5,856 nt of DNA from NCBI GenBank assembly GCA_029562045.1, contig JAKQWJ010000061.1, positions 1 through 5,856 on the forward strand, given 5' to 3'. This document shows, in pieces, positions 5,480-5,856 of this stretch (positions are counted from its first letter, which is position 1; each line of letters opens with the position of its first letter). The DNA comes from Spirochaetota bacterium. GTDB taxonomy: Bacteria > Spirochaetota > Spirochaetia > DTKZ01. The notes beneath the pieces are model-generated. The model was not told the DNA's origin. It ran no database searches and worked only from the letters and a program-made list of their open reading frames with translations. The translations under genes and the position numbers were made by a program.

Positions 5480-5856
5480 CCCGGGGCACGGAGCGGGTCA
5501 TAGCCCGGGAAAGGGGCGGCCTCCATATCAGGCCCGCCCGGGAGGCTGACAGGACGCCTCTTCTGTCTTTGCTGGAAAGAACGGGGATGTTCACCTCTCC
5601 GGAGATCGAGGTGGCGCGGGAACTGATCGACGCCTGGCTGTACAAGCCGGAGCAGCGGGATTACTTCGTCCTCACCGCCGAGGCGGACTCCGGCGTCGCG
5701 GGCTACGTATGCTACGGGCCGACCCCCGCCACGGAGGGGACCTTCGATCTGTACTGGATCGCGGTGGATCCGGACCTTCAGGGACGGGGAATCGGCCGGG
5801 CCCTTCTGGAGCGCGCGGAGAAGGAGGTCCTCGCCGCCGGCGGACGCCTTCTGGTC
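5476..5856 (+). CDS. GNAT family N-acetyltransferase, cut by right window edge
   Basis: The first 127 residues of an acyl-CoA-dependent N-acyltransferase of the GNAT fold are present; such proteins are usually 150-170 residues, so only the last part is missing. The domain begins at LHIRPAREADR (16-26). The block YVCYGPTPATEGTFDLYWIA (77-96) is followed by VDPDLQGRGIGRALLERAEK (97-116), where QGRGIG (102-107) is the pyrophosphate-binding loop for acetyl-CoA. The ATG at 5476 overlaps the ligase stop as ATGA, the classic arrangement for translational coupling; a weak GAAGAGG (5459-5465) lies 10 bases upstream. I recall the YGPTP/TEG/DLYWIAV variant of GNAT next to Ddl-like ligases in other anaerobes; that is from memory and not checked here. 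The substrate is unknown, but the tight link to the ligase suggests that it acts on the ligase product or on the same substrate pool. Confidence 0.9.
   Translation, partial: MTRGTERVIARERGGLHIRPAREADRTPLLSLLERTGMFTSPEIEVARELIDAWLYKPEQRDYFVLTAEADSGVAGYVCYGPTPATEGTFDLYWIAVDPDLQGRGIGRALLERAEKEVLAAGGRLLV

Overview
The window is a densely packed, GC-rich bacterial chromosome fragment. Two genes face left: the start of glnN and a complete DUF2156 gene. A tightly spaced set of four genes faces right: a coiled-coil protein, a large unknown protein, a D-Ala-D-Ala-ligase-like ATP-grasp enzyme and a GNAT acetyltransferase that runs off the right edge. No RNA gene, CRISPR array, insertion sequence or phage gene was seen, and there is no gene-free stretch longer than about 140 bases.

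The organism cannot be fixed from the sequence. A type III glutamine synthetase, a stand-alone DUF2156 protein and a Ddl-like ligase/GNAT pair are a combination I associate with anaerobic bacteria such as spirochaetes, synergistetes and deltaproteobacterial lineages. That is an inference from gene content, not a phylogenetic result. The intergenic DNA contains sigma-70-like -35/-10 pairs with 17-18 base spacers.

Left part (1-1360, minus strand): glnN is cut off by the left edge after 138 codons. It has a good promoter of its own in the 69-base gap behind the DUF2156 gene, and a perfect 6-bp inverted repeat near the predicted transcription start. The DUF2156 gene is best started at the ATG at 1360. 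The candidate promoter there ends only 7 bases before that ATG, so the message may be leaderless.

Divergent control region (1361-1497): it holds a candidate promoter for each direction, a 13-base perfect palindrome and an 8-bp inverted repeat side by side, and three copies of a GCGGAT/ATCCGC hexamer.

Right part (1498-5856, plus strand): the gaps and overlaps are +20, -1 and -4 bases, so the four genes look like one translationally coupled operon. The last two products are recognisable: an ATP-dependent carboxylate-amine ligase and an acyltransferase, which together could build and cap a small peptide-like amide. The first two products are soluble, helix-rich proteins that I do not recognise. 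Their fixed association with the two enzymes, if conserved elsewhere, is the most promising undescribed feature of the window.
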